DNA from: Bradyrhizobium diazoefficiens
GTDB taxonomy: Bacteria > Pseudomonadota > Alphaproteobacteria > Rhizobiales > Xanthobacteraceae
Reading direction: 5' to 3'
Assembly (NCBI RefSeq): GCF_016599855.1
Contig: NZ_CP067041.1
Span: 2,790,001 to 2,854,000, forward strand
DNA: 64,000 nt
Part shown: positions 1-8,227 of the stretch, piece after piece
Position numbering within the stretch: the stretch's first letter is position 1
How the letters are laid out: each line of letters opens with the position of its first letter
The notes under the pieces: model-generated
Told to the model about the DNA's origin: nothing
Database searches by the model: none
The model's input: only the letters and a program-made list of their open reading frames with translations
Program-made: the position numbers and the translations under genes

Positions 1-146
1 CCGACCTTCGGCTCCAGATGGTGCACGGTGCAGGTGAAGCCGTTAGGCGGAAGCCATTTCGCCAGCGCATCCGCCTCGAGGAAGGCGCGATAGACTTTGT
101 CCGGGCTGGTCGAGAGAACGCGGTGCAGGCGTACGGTGCTGGGCAT
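1..146 (-). CDS. SRPBCC (AHSA1-like) domain protein, N-terminal part only
   Basis: The reverse strand opens with ATG at 146 and reads without a stop to the window edge, giving 48 residues beginning MPSTVRLHRVLSTSPDKVYR. The pattern of a short beta strand, then 'S.S.DKVYRAFLEADALAKWLPP.GF', is typical of the START-like AHSA1/SRPBCC family, whose members bind hydrophobic ligands or act as Hsp90-ATPase-activator-like proteins. Only the first strand and helix are present, so the specific role cannot be given. The gene continues off the left edge. The call rests on the motif pattern alone. Confidence 0.75.
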   Translation of the reverse strand, partial: MPSTVRLHRVLSTSPDKVYRAFLEADALAKWLPPNGFTCTVHHLEPKV

Positions 147-244
147 GATCGTCTTCCTCTTGAACTGATGGGCCGGACACGGTCGTCCCATTCATGCTCC
201 GAGGACGAACGGGACGCGGCGGGCCCGACAGGACCTCTCATAAT

Positions 245-463
245 TTATTTCGGCTTTTGCTGGGAGCGCCGGCGGCGGTTTACCGCCTCGGCCGCATCCT
301 CGGGAAGCAGCAGGCGGTCATCGACCATCCGCGCCGCCGCGGCTTTGACCGCCGCGACATAGGCGTCCGGCGCGGGATAAAGTTCTTCGATCGACGGGCG
401 TGGATCGCCGCTGGCGAGGCGTTCGGCACGCGTTAGGTTCCGGGCAGGATCAACACTTGCCAT
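245..463 (-). pseudogene. C-terminal remnant of an alpha/beta-hydrolase-domain protein
   Basis: A 72-residue reading frame begins at ATG 463 (MASVDPARNLTRAERLASGD) and ends with a basic tail. The segment 'N.TRAERLASGDPRPSIEELY....YVAAVKAAAARMV..RLLLPEDA' resembles the extreme C-terminus of large secreted alpha/beta-hydrolase-domain proteins, where the cap ends in a 'LLLPEDA' helix. The catalytic core is missing, and the DNA upstream of this frame is immediately followed by the divergent cyclase gene. I read it as a truncated remnant rather than a working gene. It could instead be a free-standing small protein. Family assignment is from memory of the motif. Confidence 0.5.
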
Positions 464-507
464 GGATGTGAGGGTCGGCCTAGTCGGTCGCGGGCCGATA
501 TGCTTTG

Positions 508-2331
508 ATGCGTGCGAATCCGACGATTGCAAACCCGGAGACGTCTTTGACCGCCGAGCGCGTAGACCGGCGACTTGCAGCAATATTGGCGGCGGACGTT
601 GCCGGGTATAGCCGCCTCATGGGTGCCGACGAGGAAGGAACTCTGGCCCGCCTCAAGGCGATCAGGCGAGATCTTGTCGATCCCATCCTCACCGCCCATC
701 GGGGCCGCATCGTCAAGACCACGGGCGACGGCCTGCTCGTCGAGTTTGCCAGTGCGGTAGATGCTGCACGAAGCGCGATCGAAATCCAGCGCAAGATGGC
801 GGCGACAAACGCCGACGTCTTGAAGGGGACTTGGATCAGCTTCCGCATCGGCATTCATGTCGGTGATATCATTCTCGACGACGGCGATATTTTCGGCGAT
901 GGCGTCAACCTCGCGGCCCGGCTCGAGGGAATAGCCGAACCCGGGGGCGTCTGCATCTCGGAAGACACCTATCGGCAGATCCGCGGCAAGGTCGATATCG
1001 GCTTCGACGATATGGGCCCGCAGGTGCTGAAGAACATTGCTGAGCCGATGCGCGCATGGCGTTGCCAGATCGGTGCAAGCGCCGCTTCGATCGAGCCGAC
1101 AAGATCGTCCGCCGAGATTGCTCGGCCTCTGGCGACCTCCGACAGGCCCTCCATTGCCGTGCTGCCTTTCACCTGTCTCTCGGAAGAGCGCGAGCTCAAG
1201 TTCCTGACGGAGGCAATGAGCGAGGACTTGATCACGATGCTGGCGCGGATTCCCGGCTTTGTCGTGATCGCTCGGCAATCCGCCTTTGCCTACCAGGGCC
1301 GTTCGGTCGACAGCCGCCAGATAGGACGCGAGCTTGGGGTCCGCTATATCGTCGAGGGCAGTGTGAGGCCCGCCGGGCGGCAGCTTCGGGTCGGCACGCA
1401 ATTGATCGACGCGACGACCGGCGCGCAGCTTTGGGCGGATCGTTTTGACGGTCAGGCCGAGGACGTTTTCGAATTGCAGGATCAGATCGTGCGCGCGGTC
1501 GCGAGCCGGATCGAACCGGAACTCGTTCGCGCTGAAATTGCCCTGATCCGGCGTCGGCGCGACGCCAGTCCGAACGCCTGGTCATGCTTCCGTGAGGGAG
1601 CCGGGATGATCAGCCTCAAGGGTTGGAGCGAAGAAACCCTGACTCAGGCCGCGGCGCTATTGCGTCAGGCGGCGACACTGGACCCCGATTTCGCGCTCGC
1701 GCGCGCCCAACTCGCGCTTTTTCTGTCGTTGGGTGCGCGGCTTGGCCTCGTCGCGGACGCTGTGGCGGCGACGACCGAGGCGCGCACGGAAGCCGAACGG
1801 GCGGTGGCGATCGAGCACGAGGCCTCAGAGGTCCTCGGCTATGCCGGCTGCGCCCTGGCCGAGCTTGGCGATCTGCAAAGAGGCAGCGAGCTCTTGGAAC
1901 GGGCGATCGAGAATGATCCCAGCAATGCACAGGCATGGGTGGCGCTCGGGACTGCGCAATGCTTTGGCGAGGCCATGGATGTTACGGGACTGGAGAAATT
2001 GCTGCACGGGATGCGGCTCAGTCCGCGCGACCATCGGTTGGGATTCTGGGGAACGTTTTACGCCCTGGCTTTGGCGCGCAATCGTCGGATGACAGAGGCT
2101 CACGCCGAAGTCCGTGCAGCCTGCCGTCGTGATCCGCAGTTCTATGTCGCTCGCGTCGTCCTGGCGGTCATCGCGGCAGGACTAGGCAAGACGGAAGAGG
2201 CAATTGGCGCACTGAACGAAGCGCGGCGTTTGCGCCCGCGGCTTTCGCTCAACGAGATTGAGTTTCTCGTGGGACGCCGCGCAACGCTGCTCGCGCCTCT
2301 CTGGAGCGAGCCTTCCACGTCCTCGACGTGA
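508..2331 (+). CDS. Class III adenylate/guanylate cyclase with TolB-like and TPR regions
   Basis: Predicted soluble cyclase of 607 residues. Residues about 18-190 form a class III nucleotide cyclase domain: metal-binding Asp30 (in ILAADVAGYSRLM) and Asp74 (in KTTGDGLLVEF) are present, as is the transition-state pair Asn134/Arg138 in DGVNLAARLE, so the domain looks catalytically competent and would make cAMP from ATP. Residues about 210-340 (starting PSIAVLPF) match the TolB/FlgO-like 'adenylate cyclase-associated' segment, and about 370-590 contain degenerate TPR repeats for protein contacts. No membrane segment is evident. ATG at 508 is preferred over the TTG just before it. This architecture is expanded in Bradyrhizobium-like genomes, usually with unknown inputs. 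Confidence 0.85.
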   Translation: MRANPTIANPETSLTAERVDRRLAAILAADVAGYSRLMGADEEGTLARLKAIRRDLVDPILTAHRGRIVKTTGDGLLVEFASAVDAARSAIEIQRKMAATNADVLKGTWISFRIGIHVGDIILDDGDIFGDGVNLAARLEGIAEPGGVCISEDTYRQIRGKVDIGFDDMGPQVLKNIAEPMRAWRCQIGASAASIEPTRSSAEIARPLATSDRPSIAVLPFTCLSEERELKFLTEAMSEDLITMLARIPGFVVIARQSAFAYQGRSVDSRQIGRELGVRYIVEGSVRPAGRQLRVGTQLIDATTGAQLWADRFDGQAEDVFELQDQIVRAVASRIEPELVRAEIALIRRRRDASPNAWSCFREGAGMISLKGWSEETLTQAAALLRQAATLDPDFALARAQLALFLSLGARLGLVADAVAATTEARTEAERAVAIEHEASEVLGYAGCALAELGDLQRGSELLERAIENDPSNAQAWVALGTAQCFGEAMDVTGLEKLLHGMRLSPRDHRLGFWGTFYALALARNRRMTEAHAEVRAACRRDPQFYVARVVLAVIAAGLGKTEEAIGALNEARRLRPRLSLNEIEFLVGRRATLLAPLWSEPSTSST

Positions 2332-2505
2332 CCACAGCGCAAACGCACGTCAATTCCAAATTAATCAAGGACATGCGTCTGTTGCGGCCGGCTATGAACC
2401 GCGGCGCCCATACTGGTCGTCACTCGCCGAACCCGATGGTCAAACCGAGCCACAATTCCGCTATCGTTCCTCGCTCAACTGTCGCGCGAAATCAGGGGGC
2501 GTCCG

Positions 2506-3480
2506 TTGCGCAGGACAGTTTTGGCATTCGCCATCGCACTCTGCAGCCTTGGCTCACTTGCCAAGGCTGCGGGCATCCAGCTTCTCGATTCCGATCCGGC
2601 GCTGTCAGGCGCGATCTGGTATCCTTGCGCGGCGCAGCCGACCCAGGTGAAGCTTGGTCGTCTTTCGGTCCGCGCCGAGTTCGACCTGAAGGGCGTGAAG
2701 AATTGTCCCGTCACCGGCACAAAGCTGCCGCTGGTGATCTTCTCGCATGGCCGGGGCGGGTGGTTCGGCGCGAACCATGACACCGAGGAGGCGCTGGCCG
2801 ATGCTGGCTTCGTCGTGGCAGCCATCAATCATCCTGGCGATACCGCCAATGATTCCTCGCGGCGCAACACCTTGTCCGTGTGGGAATCGCGCCCGGCAGA
2901 CATCGTGCGCCTGCTCGATTTCATGCTGAAGGATTGGAAGGATACGGCAGTGATCGATCCGGCCAAGGTCGGCTTCTTCGGCTTCTCGCTCGGTGGCGCA
3001 ACCGGCTTCGTGCTGATGGGGACCAGGCCGGATTACGCGAGGATCGCCGGCCTCTGCAAGGAGACGACTGGCGCTTGCGCCGAGCTGCACCATGGCGTGA
3101 CTCCGCCAGAGCCGATACAGGATGCGCGCATCCGCGCTGCTGTGATCGTTGATCCTGCACCGGGCCTTCTGACGAAGGACAACCTTGCCGTCGTCAAGGT
3201 GTCTTTCCAGTTCTGGCGCTCGCAGTTCGGTGGCCCGGGCGTTGGCGATGGTTCGGGCACTGCCCGCGTTGCGGACGGCCTGCCGGGCAAGCCAGAGATC
3301 CATGTCGTGCCGGCTGGCCACTTTGCCTTCCTTGCGCCGTGCTCGGCCGAGCTTGCGGCCGCCATCCCGCGCATTTGCACCGATACGCCGGCTGAGTTCG
3401 ACAGGGTAGGCTTTCACCGCGAGTTCAACGCGGCGGTGGTGAAGTTCTTTCGTGAGCAGTTCGCCGGCGAAGGCCGCTGA
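2506..3480 (+). CDS. Secreted alpha/beta hydrolase (dienelactone-hydrolase/PAF-acetylhydrolase-like)
   Basis: A 324-residue protein with a signal peptide (MRRTVLAFAIALCSLGSLAKA, cleavage near residue 21-22), so probably periplasmic. The core has 'LPLVIFSHGRGG' as oxyanion strand-turn and the nucleophile elbow GFSLGG with Ser161, typical of alpha/beta hydrolases such as predicted dienelactone hydrolases and PAF-acetylhydrolase-like esterases. A His in 'VPAGHFAFL' near the C-terminus is the likely catalytic base. Substrate is unknown. The start is TTG at 2506, preceded by a purine-rich AGGGGG ribosome site; no ATG in frame would keep the whole signal peptide. It stands alone, 174 bp after the cyclase. 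Confidence 0.8.
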   Translation: MRRTVLAFAIALCSLGSLAKAAGIQLLDSDPALSGAIWYPCAAQPTQVKLGRLSVRAEFDLKGVKNCPVTGTKLPLVIFSHGRGGWFGANHDTEEALADAGFVVAAINHPGDTANDSSRRNTLSVWESRPADIVRLLDFMLKDWKDTAVIDPAKVGFFGFSLGGATGFVLMGTRPDYARIAGLCKETTGACAELHHGVTPPEPIQDARIRAAVIVDPAPGLLTKDNLAVVKVSFQFWRSQFGGPGVGDGSGTARVADGLPGKPEIHVVPAGHFAFLAPCSAELAAAIPRICTDTPAEFDRVGFHREFNAAVVKFFREQFAGEGR

Positions 3481-3509
3481 ACATTGCGAACCCGGATGAC
3501 AAACTGCGG

Positions 3510-3743
3510 TTAGATCTTCGCTTTTGCCACGTATTGTCCAGCTACACATTTGTAGCGATCAATCCGCCAATCATCTGACCGATAGATCGGATGCGTGGTC
3601 TTCCATTGAGCAAGGCCTGCTTGGGCCCCGATCAGGCATTGCTGAAAGGTGATTGCGGCGTCCAGATTAGAGTTTGTCACAACCACTTCAGTGCAGTTAC
3701 TGGAAGCAAGTGAACAGAGCACCGCAATGAGGGTGATGGGCAT
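3510..3743 (-). CDS. Small exported hypothetical protein (77 aa)
   Basis: Reverse-strand frame from ATG 3743, with an AGGGA ribosome site about 8 bases upstream. The N-terminus MPITLIAVLCSLASSNCTEVV is hydrophobic and looks like a signal or lipoprotein-type leader. The mature part holds two further Cys residues (in FQQCLIG and YKCVAGQY) that could form a disulfide. I recognise no domain. The gene is convergent with the hydrolase gene to its left. It may be a lineage-specific periplasmic protein; a chance frame is possible. Confidence 0.5.
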   Translation of the reverse strand: MPITLIAVLCSLASSNCTEVVVTNSNLDAAITFQQCLIGAQAGLAQWKTTHPIYRSDDWRIDRYKCVAGQYVAKAKI

Positions 3744-3869
3744 TTGAACAATCCCTGATGGTGATGAAAACGGAGAGCTTGAAAAATCGACCGCTAGCGG
3801 GACGACTATGTGTCCCGAATGTTTCAAGAAGATTTCGTTGGTAATCCTTTGGCGTCGCGCCCGATTTCA

Positions 3870-3950
3870 GGTCCAAGATAGGCCGGATAGCGGACATGGC
3901 GCAGAGATGTCGAAATCGACGCGATTGACCCAAAGCAGACGAAGGCTTGG
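3870..3950. repeat. Degenerate intergenic repeat, copy A
   Basis: This non-coding stretch contains CCGGATAGCGGACATGGC near 3888-3905, followed by GACCCAAAGCAGAC about 30 bases later. The same two modules (CCGGATAGCAGACATG, and GTCCGCTTTGAGTC, which matches the reverse complement of the second module) recur near 5670-5712 in a different arrangement. Such modules are familiar as dispersed intergenic repeats in Bradyrhizobium-like genomes; that last point is recollection. Several short frames cross the repeat, and I do not treat them as genes. Confidence 0.5.
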
Positions 3951-4180
3951 GAAGGTACATGACAGCCGAGCCCGTAGAGCTGGGCCAGACACTGACGGGA
4001 GCGCAACCACGTTCGTGGTGAGCTCTTAGCTAGTGTTTCTGACCGCCTCAGCCAAAATCGCGTAAAGCTGTTGCCTGCTGAATTCCTTGGGCTGCTGCCT
4101 CACTGCTGTACTCAAGGACACCTTTTGCGCGACTAGACGGGCGCAGGCTGCCGACGACGGCCTCAGCTTCGGGGCCGGTC

Positions 4181-4351
4181 TTATCTTGGGCCGTGCTGTG
4201 GTGGCTTGTGGCCGCGCTTCAGGCTCAGACGGGTCAGCATGCCGCAGACTGCGTTACGACTGCACCCGAGACGGCGTGCAATCTGCGCCGCGCTCTGTCC
4301 TGCGGACCAGAGCTTTTTGAGAAGCGCTCTGTCTTTCGCATCCCAGCCCAT
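4181..4351 (-). CDS. GcrA-like cell-cycle regulator, short (56 aa), probably frameshifted
   Basis: The frame from ATG 4351 encodes a 56-residue protein starting MGWDAKDRALLKKLWSAGQS and continuing with 'AAQIARRLGCSRNAVCGMLTRLSLKRG', a helix-turn-helix like the N-terminal DNA-binding part of GcrA, the alphaproteobacterial cofactor of sigma-70 at methylated promoters. It stops at TAA 4181-4183. Reading one frame over from about 4190 continues as IRPAPKLRPSS and ends '...PKEFSRQQLYAILAEAVRNTS' with a stop at 4026-4028, suggesting a one-base deletion that truncated a longer gene. Its upstream neighbour on the same strand is the acidic 58-residue protein. It may still bind DNA as a short form. Confidence 0.6.
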   Translation of the reverse strand: MGWDAKDRALLKKLWSAGQSAAQIARRLGCSRNAVCGMLTRLSLKRGHKPPQHGPR

Positions 4352-4390
4352 GGCCGATATTATAGCGCCGACTGCCAGACACGGGCTAGT

Positions 4391-4567
4391 CTAGTCTTCG
4401 TCCGGTTCGCGCACGACTGCTGGTTCGTCAGCATCATCTTCCTCATCGTCGTCTTCGTCCTCCTCGTCTTCATCGGGATCCCGGGGCGGCATCGTGTTGC
4501 CCATAAGCATGAGCGGTGTCCAGCCGATCGCTGTGGTGGAAAATGCTTCGGAGGTATGTTGCTTCAT
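4391..4567 (-). CDS. Small highly acidic protein (58 aa)
   Basis: Frame from ATG 4567 with a GAGGAG ribosome site about 11 bases upstream. The sequence is MKQHTSEAFSTTAIGWTPLM, then LMGNTMPPRDP, then a run of about 20 Asp/Glu residues and a tail ending PAVVREPDED. The acidic half would be disordered and strongly negative, a composition seen in nucleic-acid mimics, metal buffers and histone-like-protein partners. I know of no assigned function. The good ribosome site and the protein-like start support a real gene. It lies 39 bp upstream of the GcrA-like frame on the same strand, so the two may be co-transcribed. Confidence 0.6.
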   Translation of the reverse strand: MKQHTSEAFSTTAIGWTPLMLMGNTMPPRDPDEDEEDEDDDEEDDADEPAVVREPDED

Positions 4568-4721
4568 GTCGTCGTTGCTCCTCGAAAAGCACGCGCAGTC
4601 GAATACTCCTGACGGGCGGCACGCGCATATCCAAGACGCGATCGTGCAAACGCGAGGGTGACATCAGGTCGATTACAAGAGCAAGGCGGGGCACCCGCCA
4701 CGCCCCTGGTGACGCTTGCCG

Positions 4722-5033
4722 CTACTTTATGCCTGAAGACCCATTAGGCTCTATGTTCACTAGAACCTCGCCGGTGGTGACTTCGGGAACCCCAAGATCG
4801 AGGTCATGTAGACTCGCCTGAACAAACGCCAGTATCTTGGCGTTCGCTGCATTGGCGCTTTCGCGGTCATCAAATATCATCACGGCGATACCGATACCGT
4901 CGCCCGCATCCAGCACATGGTAAGCTCTGAATCCCTGCGATTGCCTTAGGATCTCACCGACGCCGCTCTTGGCGCGACGAGCGGCGTCCGCTACCGAACG
5001 AACATTGGCATACTTTCGAATGACCATGTACAT
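4722..5033 (-). CDS. Antibiotic-biosynthesis-monooxygenase-fold (ABM-like) small protein
   Basis: A 103-residue protein, best start ATG 5033 (MYMVIRKYANVRSVADAARR). The alternation 'MYMVIRKY...SVGEILRQSQGFRAYHVLDAGDGIGIAVMIFDDRESANAANAKILAFVQASL' gives the beta-alpha-beta-beta pattern of a dimeric alpha+beta barrel, as in ABM domains and related stress proteins. Such proteins can be small monooxygenases or structural relatives without enzyme activity, and no catalytic signature separates these here. It is followed by nothing on its own strand until the acidic gene. Confidence 0.6.
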   Translation of the reverse strand: MYMVIRKYANVRSVADAARRAKSGVGEILRQSQGFRAYHVLDAGDGIGIAVMIFDDRESANAANAKILAFVQASLHDLDLGVPEVTTGEVLVNIEPNGSSGIK

Positions 5034-5194
5034 GGGGCCACCACGCGCCACACGCCCTTCGCATCAAAGCATATCGGTCCCGGTCGGACTAGGGCCAACT
5101 TCCGGGATGGGCCACAGCATCCGGTTGGGCGAACCGCGCAACGTGCCTTTTCCAATGAGCCATCCTCGCCCAAGTGGGGGCGAGGTGCTGAGGC

Positions 5195-5410
5195 TCAGGA
5201 GCCCTCGAACTTGAACGATACGTTGAGCTTGGCGCGATAGGCTTCGACTTTTCCCTTGTCATCCAGTTGCATATCGAGCTTGACGACCTCAGCAATGCGA
5301 AGATCTCGGAGCGACTTTGCAGCTTGATCGACCGCATTGGCGGCCGCCTTCTCCCATGAGTCGGTGCTGGTACCGACCAGTTCAATGACCTTGTAGACGC
5401 TATCGGGCAT
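5195..5410 (-). CDS. Dodecin family flavin-binding protein
   Basis: A 71-residue protein, the usual dodecin length. The sequence 'VYKVIELVGTSTDSWEKAAANAVDQAAKSLRDLRIAEVVKLDMQLDDKGKVEAYRAKLNVSFKFE' matches the dodecin pattern: an N-terminal beta strand, one amphipathic helix with the 'SWE.A...A...A' signature, and two further strands. Dodecins assemble into hollow dodecamers that store or buffer riboflavin-type flavins; the Trp in TDSWE corresponds to the aromatic residue that stacks on flavin. A strong GGAGGA ribosome site precedes ATG 5410. It is a single gene with no functional link to its neighbours. Confidence 0.92.
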   Translation of the reverse strand: MPDSVYKVIELVGTSTDSWEKAAANAVDQAAKSLRDLRIAEVVKLDMQLDDKGKVEAYRAKLNVSFKFEGS

Positions 5411-5733
5411 GTCTTCCTCCTATCGGCAGGAGCAGGAAATCTAGCATCACGATCTCTGCGCGGATACGTCTCGGGGTGCCGCGGAAAAGGGTCTGACTGG
5501 CTGTCGCTTTCCTGTTTGACCCCAAAACAACTCGAGCGGCACTCCGGCTGGTCGAGCGGGAGCGGCTGTTCGATAGTGTAAATGCGTTCGAGGGTGATAT
5601 GAAGCGGGCTACCGTTCGTAGACCAACATCCCGCTACATGTCGCCTATTGCCCCTTTTCGGACCTCAGCGATGTCCGCTTTGAGTCCGCAAAGCGCCGGA
5701 TAGCAGACATGGGTCGGCCGCGCGAGAATGCCG
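5411..5733. other. Gene-free stretch between dodecin and the MFS pseudogene, with repeat copy B
   Basis: No credible gene is seen. Positions about 5668-5712 carry GTCCGCTTTGAGTC followed by CCGGATAGCAGACATG, the second occurrence of the repeat modules noted at 3870-3950. The rest shows no operon promoter or terminator that I can support. Confidence 0.5.
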
Positions 5734-6517
5734 CTATGCGGGAACTGGCGCTGACGCCGGGCGCTTCACCAGCGTAAGCGCCGCGGCGGCCAACAGGCAG
5801 AGGACCCCGGCGAGAAGAAACGCGGGTACATAAGTCCCCAGCGCATCTCTGCTGACACCTGCTGCAAATGCCATCAGGCCAACGCCAAGCTGATGGGCCG
5901 CAAAAATCCAGCCGAAGATCACCGGACCCATCTCCCGCCCAAACGCGCCGACCGTCAATTTCACCGTCGGCGGAACGGTCGCGATGAAGTCCAGCCCGTA
6001 GAGCATCGCGAAAGTGCTCATCGCTCGCAGCGTCGCGTTCGACTCCACCAGCCAGATCAGCGCAAGCCCGCGAAAGCCGTAATAGATAGCCAGCAGGCAT
6101 TGATTGTCGTAGCGGTCGGACAGCCATCCAGATCCGATCGTGCCGATCAGATCGAACCCCCAATCATGGCGAGCAGGCCTGCCGACGTCACGACCGGCAA
6201 CCCGAGATCGCCGCAGAACGGTACGAAGTGGGTCGAGGTCAGCCCGCAGCTGGATACACCGCAAATCAGCAACGTCAGCGCCAGCACACCCAGAACACCA
6301 GGCGGGTTGATGCCAGGCGCAGGGCCTTGAAAGCTGATCGCCGCAAAGTTCTGCGTCTGCATTGCAGGGATCGGCGGCATTGCCGTCTCTCCGAGCGGCG
6401 CCAGTCCAATTCCTGCGGGGGGTTCTTGCCGAACAGCAGAAACAGGACGAGCGAGATGAGAAGACCGAGGCCGGATGGCACAAGCGCGACGCGCCAGCCC
6501 AATGCTCGGCGATCCAC
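5734..6517 (-). pseudogene. MFS transporter, truncated and frameshifted
   Basis: Three adjacent reverse-strand frames read as one damaged major-facilitator transporter. The first (from about 6517) gives 'LGWRVALVPSGLGLLISLVLFLLFGKNPP'; near 6380 the reading must shift to 'VLGVLALTLLICGVSSCGLTSTHFVPFCGDLGLPVVTSAGLLAMIGG'; near 6155 it shifts again to 'FDLIGTIGSGWLSDRYDNQCLLAIYYGF....' and runs to the stop at 5734. 'GSGWLSDRYDN' is the loop motif of MFS proteins. At least two frameshifts and loss of the N-terminal helices make function unlikely. It lies about 370 bp from the oxalate genes; some relatives of the family carry organic anions such as oxalate, but no substrate can be read here. Confidence 0.8.
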
Positions 6518-6690
6518 TTCCTTCGTTGAAAATGAACTCTCTGAAAACGCGACAAGGCTATGCCGGGGCAGGTTCTCTCAAGACGAATTTGAGGGCACTG
6601 CAGAGTAGCATTGCGCCAAAGGCGACAGAAGCCGCCGAGACTGGCGATGCTTCGACATGCAGTTCGTCAGGCGGGCACGCGCTCGTTCGG

Positions 6691-6789
6691 ATCATGGGCC
6701 TGTTTTGCCCGACGAGTCAAAGGATATTTCGTATTATTAGAAATTACGTTTCTGGCCAGAGGGATGGCTACTGTGCATGGGGTTGTTTT
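6691..6789 (-). repeat. Dispersed intergenic repeat, copy 1
   Basis: The reverse strand carries AAAACAACCCCATGCACAGT..., 24 bases ending GTAGCC (6766-6789), identical to 61603-61626. About 45 bases further it has TTGACTCGTCGGGCAAAACA and 10 more bases (6691-6720), which match 61691-61720 with four differences. The two copies are therefore in opposite orientation about 55 kb apart. This gap (6556-6833) has no gene. Confidence 0.8.
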
Positions 6790-6833
6790 CGGCTTTCGGT
6801 TTCGGGCCCACGCGTGCCCGGCCTTGCTCATGC

Positions 6834-6863
6834 AAAAAGGGCCGCCCCGAAGGCGGCCCTTTT
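6834..6863 (-). terminator. Rho-independent terminator of the oxc-frc operon
   Basis: AAAAAGGGCCGCC, a CCGA loop, then AGGCGGCCCTTTT: a 12-bp GC-rich stem flanked by A and T runs on both sides, 21 bp past the frc stop. On the reverse strand it ends in TTTTT, as expected for termination of frc. The symmetry would let it also stop rightward transcripts. Confidence 0.9.
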
Positions 6864-6884
6864 GTCTTGGTTGAGGCGACCCGC

Positions 6885-8162
6885 TTACTCCGCGGCCTGC
6901 TTCTGCGGCGGGTCGAGCGCGCCGGATTTGTGGATATCGGCGACCTGGTGATCGCTGAAGCCGAGCACCGAGCGCAGGATTTCGTCGGTGTGCTCGCCAA
7001 GCAGCGGTGAACGCTGCACGTCGCTCGGAGAGTCCGACAACTTGATCGGGTTGCCGACCGAGATGTACTTGCCGCGGGTCGGGTGATCGACCTCGACCAC
7101 GGTGCCGGTCGCGCGCAGCGACTGGTCTTCGGCGATCTCCTTCATCGATAGGATCGGGCCGCAGGGGATGTCGTCCTTGTTGAGGATTTCCATCGCCTCG
7201 AACTTCGTTTTGGTCATCGTCCACTGTTCGATGCGGGCGAAGATCTCGTTCAGGCGCGGCAGGCGAGCCGCCGGCTTGGCGTAGTTCGGATCGGTCTTCC
7301 AGGTGGGCTCACCGATCACGTCGCAGATCTTCTCCCAGACCGGGGCCTGGGTGATGAAGTAAATGTAGGCGTTGGGATCGGTCTCCCAGCCCTTGCACTT
7401 CAGGATGCGGCCCGGCTGGCCGCCGCCGGAATCGTTGCCGGCGCGCGGCACGGCATCGCCGAACGGAATGCCTTCGCCGAACTGGCTGTATTCCTTGAGC
7501 GGACCGTGGGCGAGGCGCTGCTGGTCGCGCAGCTTGACGCGCGCAAGGTTGAGAACGCCGTCCTGCATCGCTGCCGTGACGCGCTGACCCTTGCCCGAAT
7601 GGGTGCGGTGATAGAGCGCGGTGACGATGCCGAGCGCCAGATGCAGGCCGGTGCCGGAATCGCCGATCTGCGCGCCGGTGACGAGCGGCAGGCCATCGCG
7701 GAAGCCGGTGGTGGAGGCGGCGCCGCCGGTGCACTGCGCGACGTTCTCGTAGACCTTGCAGTCTTCATACGGTCCGGGGCCAAAACCCTTGATCGAGGCG
7801 ACGATCATCTTCGGGTTGATCGCCTGGATCTTCTCCCAGGGGAAGCCCATGCGGTCGAGCACGCCGGGGCCGAAGTTTTCGACCAGCACGTCGCACTTCT
7901 TGATCAGCTCGGTGAGGACTTCCTTGCCCTTGGGGTTCTTGGTGTCGAGCGTGATCGAGCGCTTGTTGTGGTTGAGCATGGTGAAATACAGGCTGTCCAC
8001 GTTCGGGATGTCCTGCAGCTGGCCGCGGGTGATGTCACCCACGCCCGGGCGTTCCACCTTGATCACGTCGGCGCCGAACCATGCGAGCAGCTGCGTGCAG
8101 GTCGGTCCTGATTGAACGTGGGTGAAGTCGAGAATGCGAACGCCCTCGAGCGCTTTGGTCAT
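6885..8162 (-). CDS. frc: Formyl-CoA:oxalate CoA-transferase
   Basis: A cytoplasmic family III CoA-transferase of 425 residues, the normal length. It moves CoA from formyl-CoA to oxalate, making oxalyl-CoA and formate. Hallmarks: N-terminal '[40 protein letters not shown]', the '[22 protein letters not shown]' segment, catalytic Asp168 in [16 protein letters not shown] (equivalent to Asp169 of the Oxalobacter enzyme), and a glycine-rich loop '[10 protein letters not shown]' that closes on the active site. It follows oxc on the same strand by 65 bp, with its own GGAG site before ATG 8162, and ends at a strong terminator. With oxc it forms the oxalate decarboxylation cycle. Confidence 0.96.
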   Translation of the reverse strand: MTKALEGVRILDFTHVQSGPTCTQLLAWFGADVIKVERPGVGDITRGQLQDIPNVDSLYFTMLNHNKRSITLDTKNPKGKEVLTELIKKCDVLVENFGPGVLDRMGFPWEKIQAINPKMIVASIKGFGPGPYEDCKVYENVAQCTGGAASTTGFRDGLPLVTGAQIGDSGTGLHLALGIVTALYHRTHSGKGQRVTAAMQDGVLNLARVKLRDQQRLAHGPLKEYSQFGEGIPFGDAVPRAGNDSGGGQPGRILKCKGWETDPNAYIYFITQAPVWEKICDVIGEPTWKTDPNYAKPAARLPRLNEIFARIEQWTMTKTKFEAMEILNKDDIPCGPILSMKEIAEDQSLRATGTVVEVDHPTRGKYISVGNPIKLSDSPSDVQRSPLLGEHTDEILRSVLGFSDHQVADIHKSGALDPPQKQAAE

Positions 8163-8227
8163 AATGTTGCTCCGTACTCTTGTCTGCCCCTGCGAACCAC
8201 AGGGAATAAAGGGTTGAAGGGGTGGAC

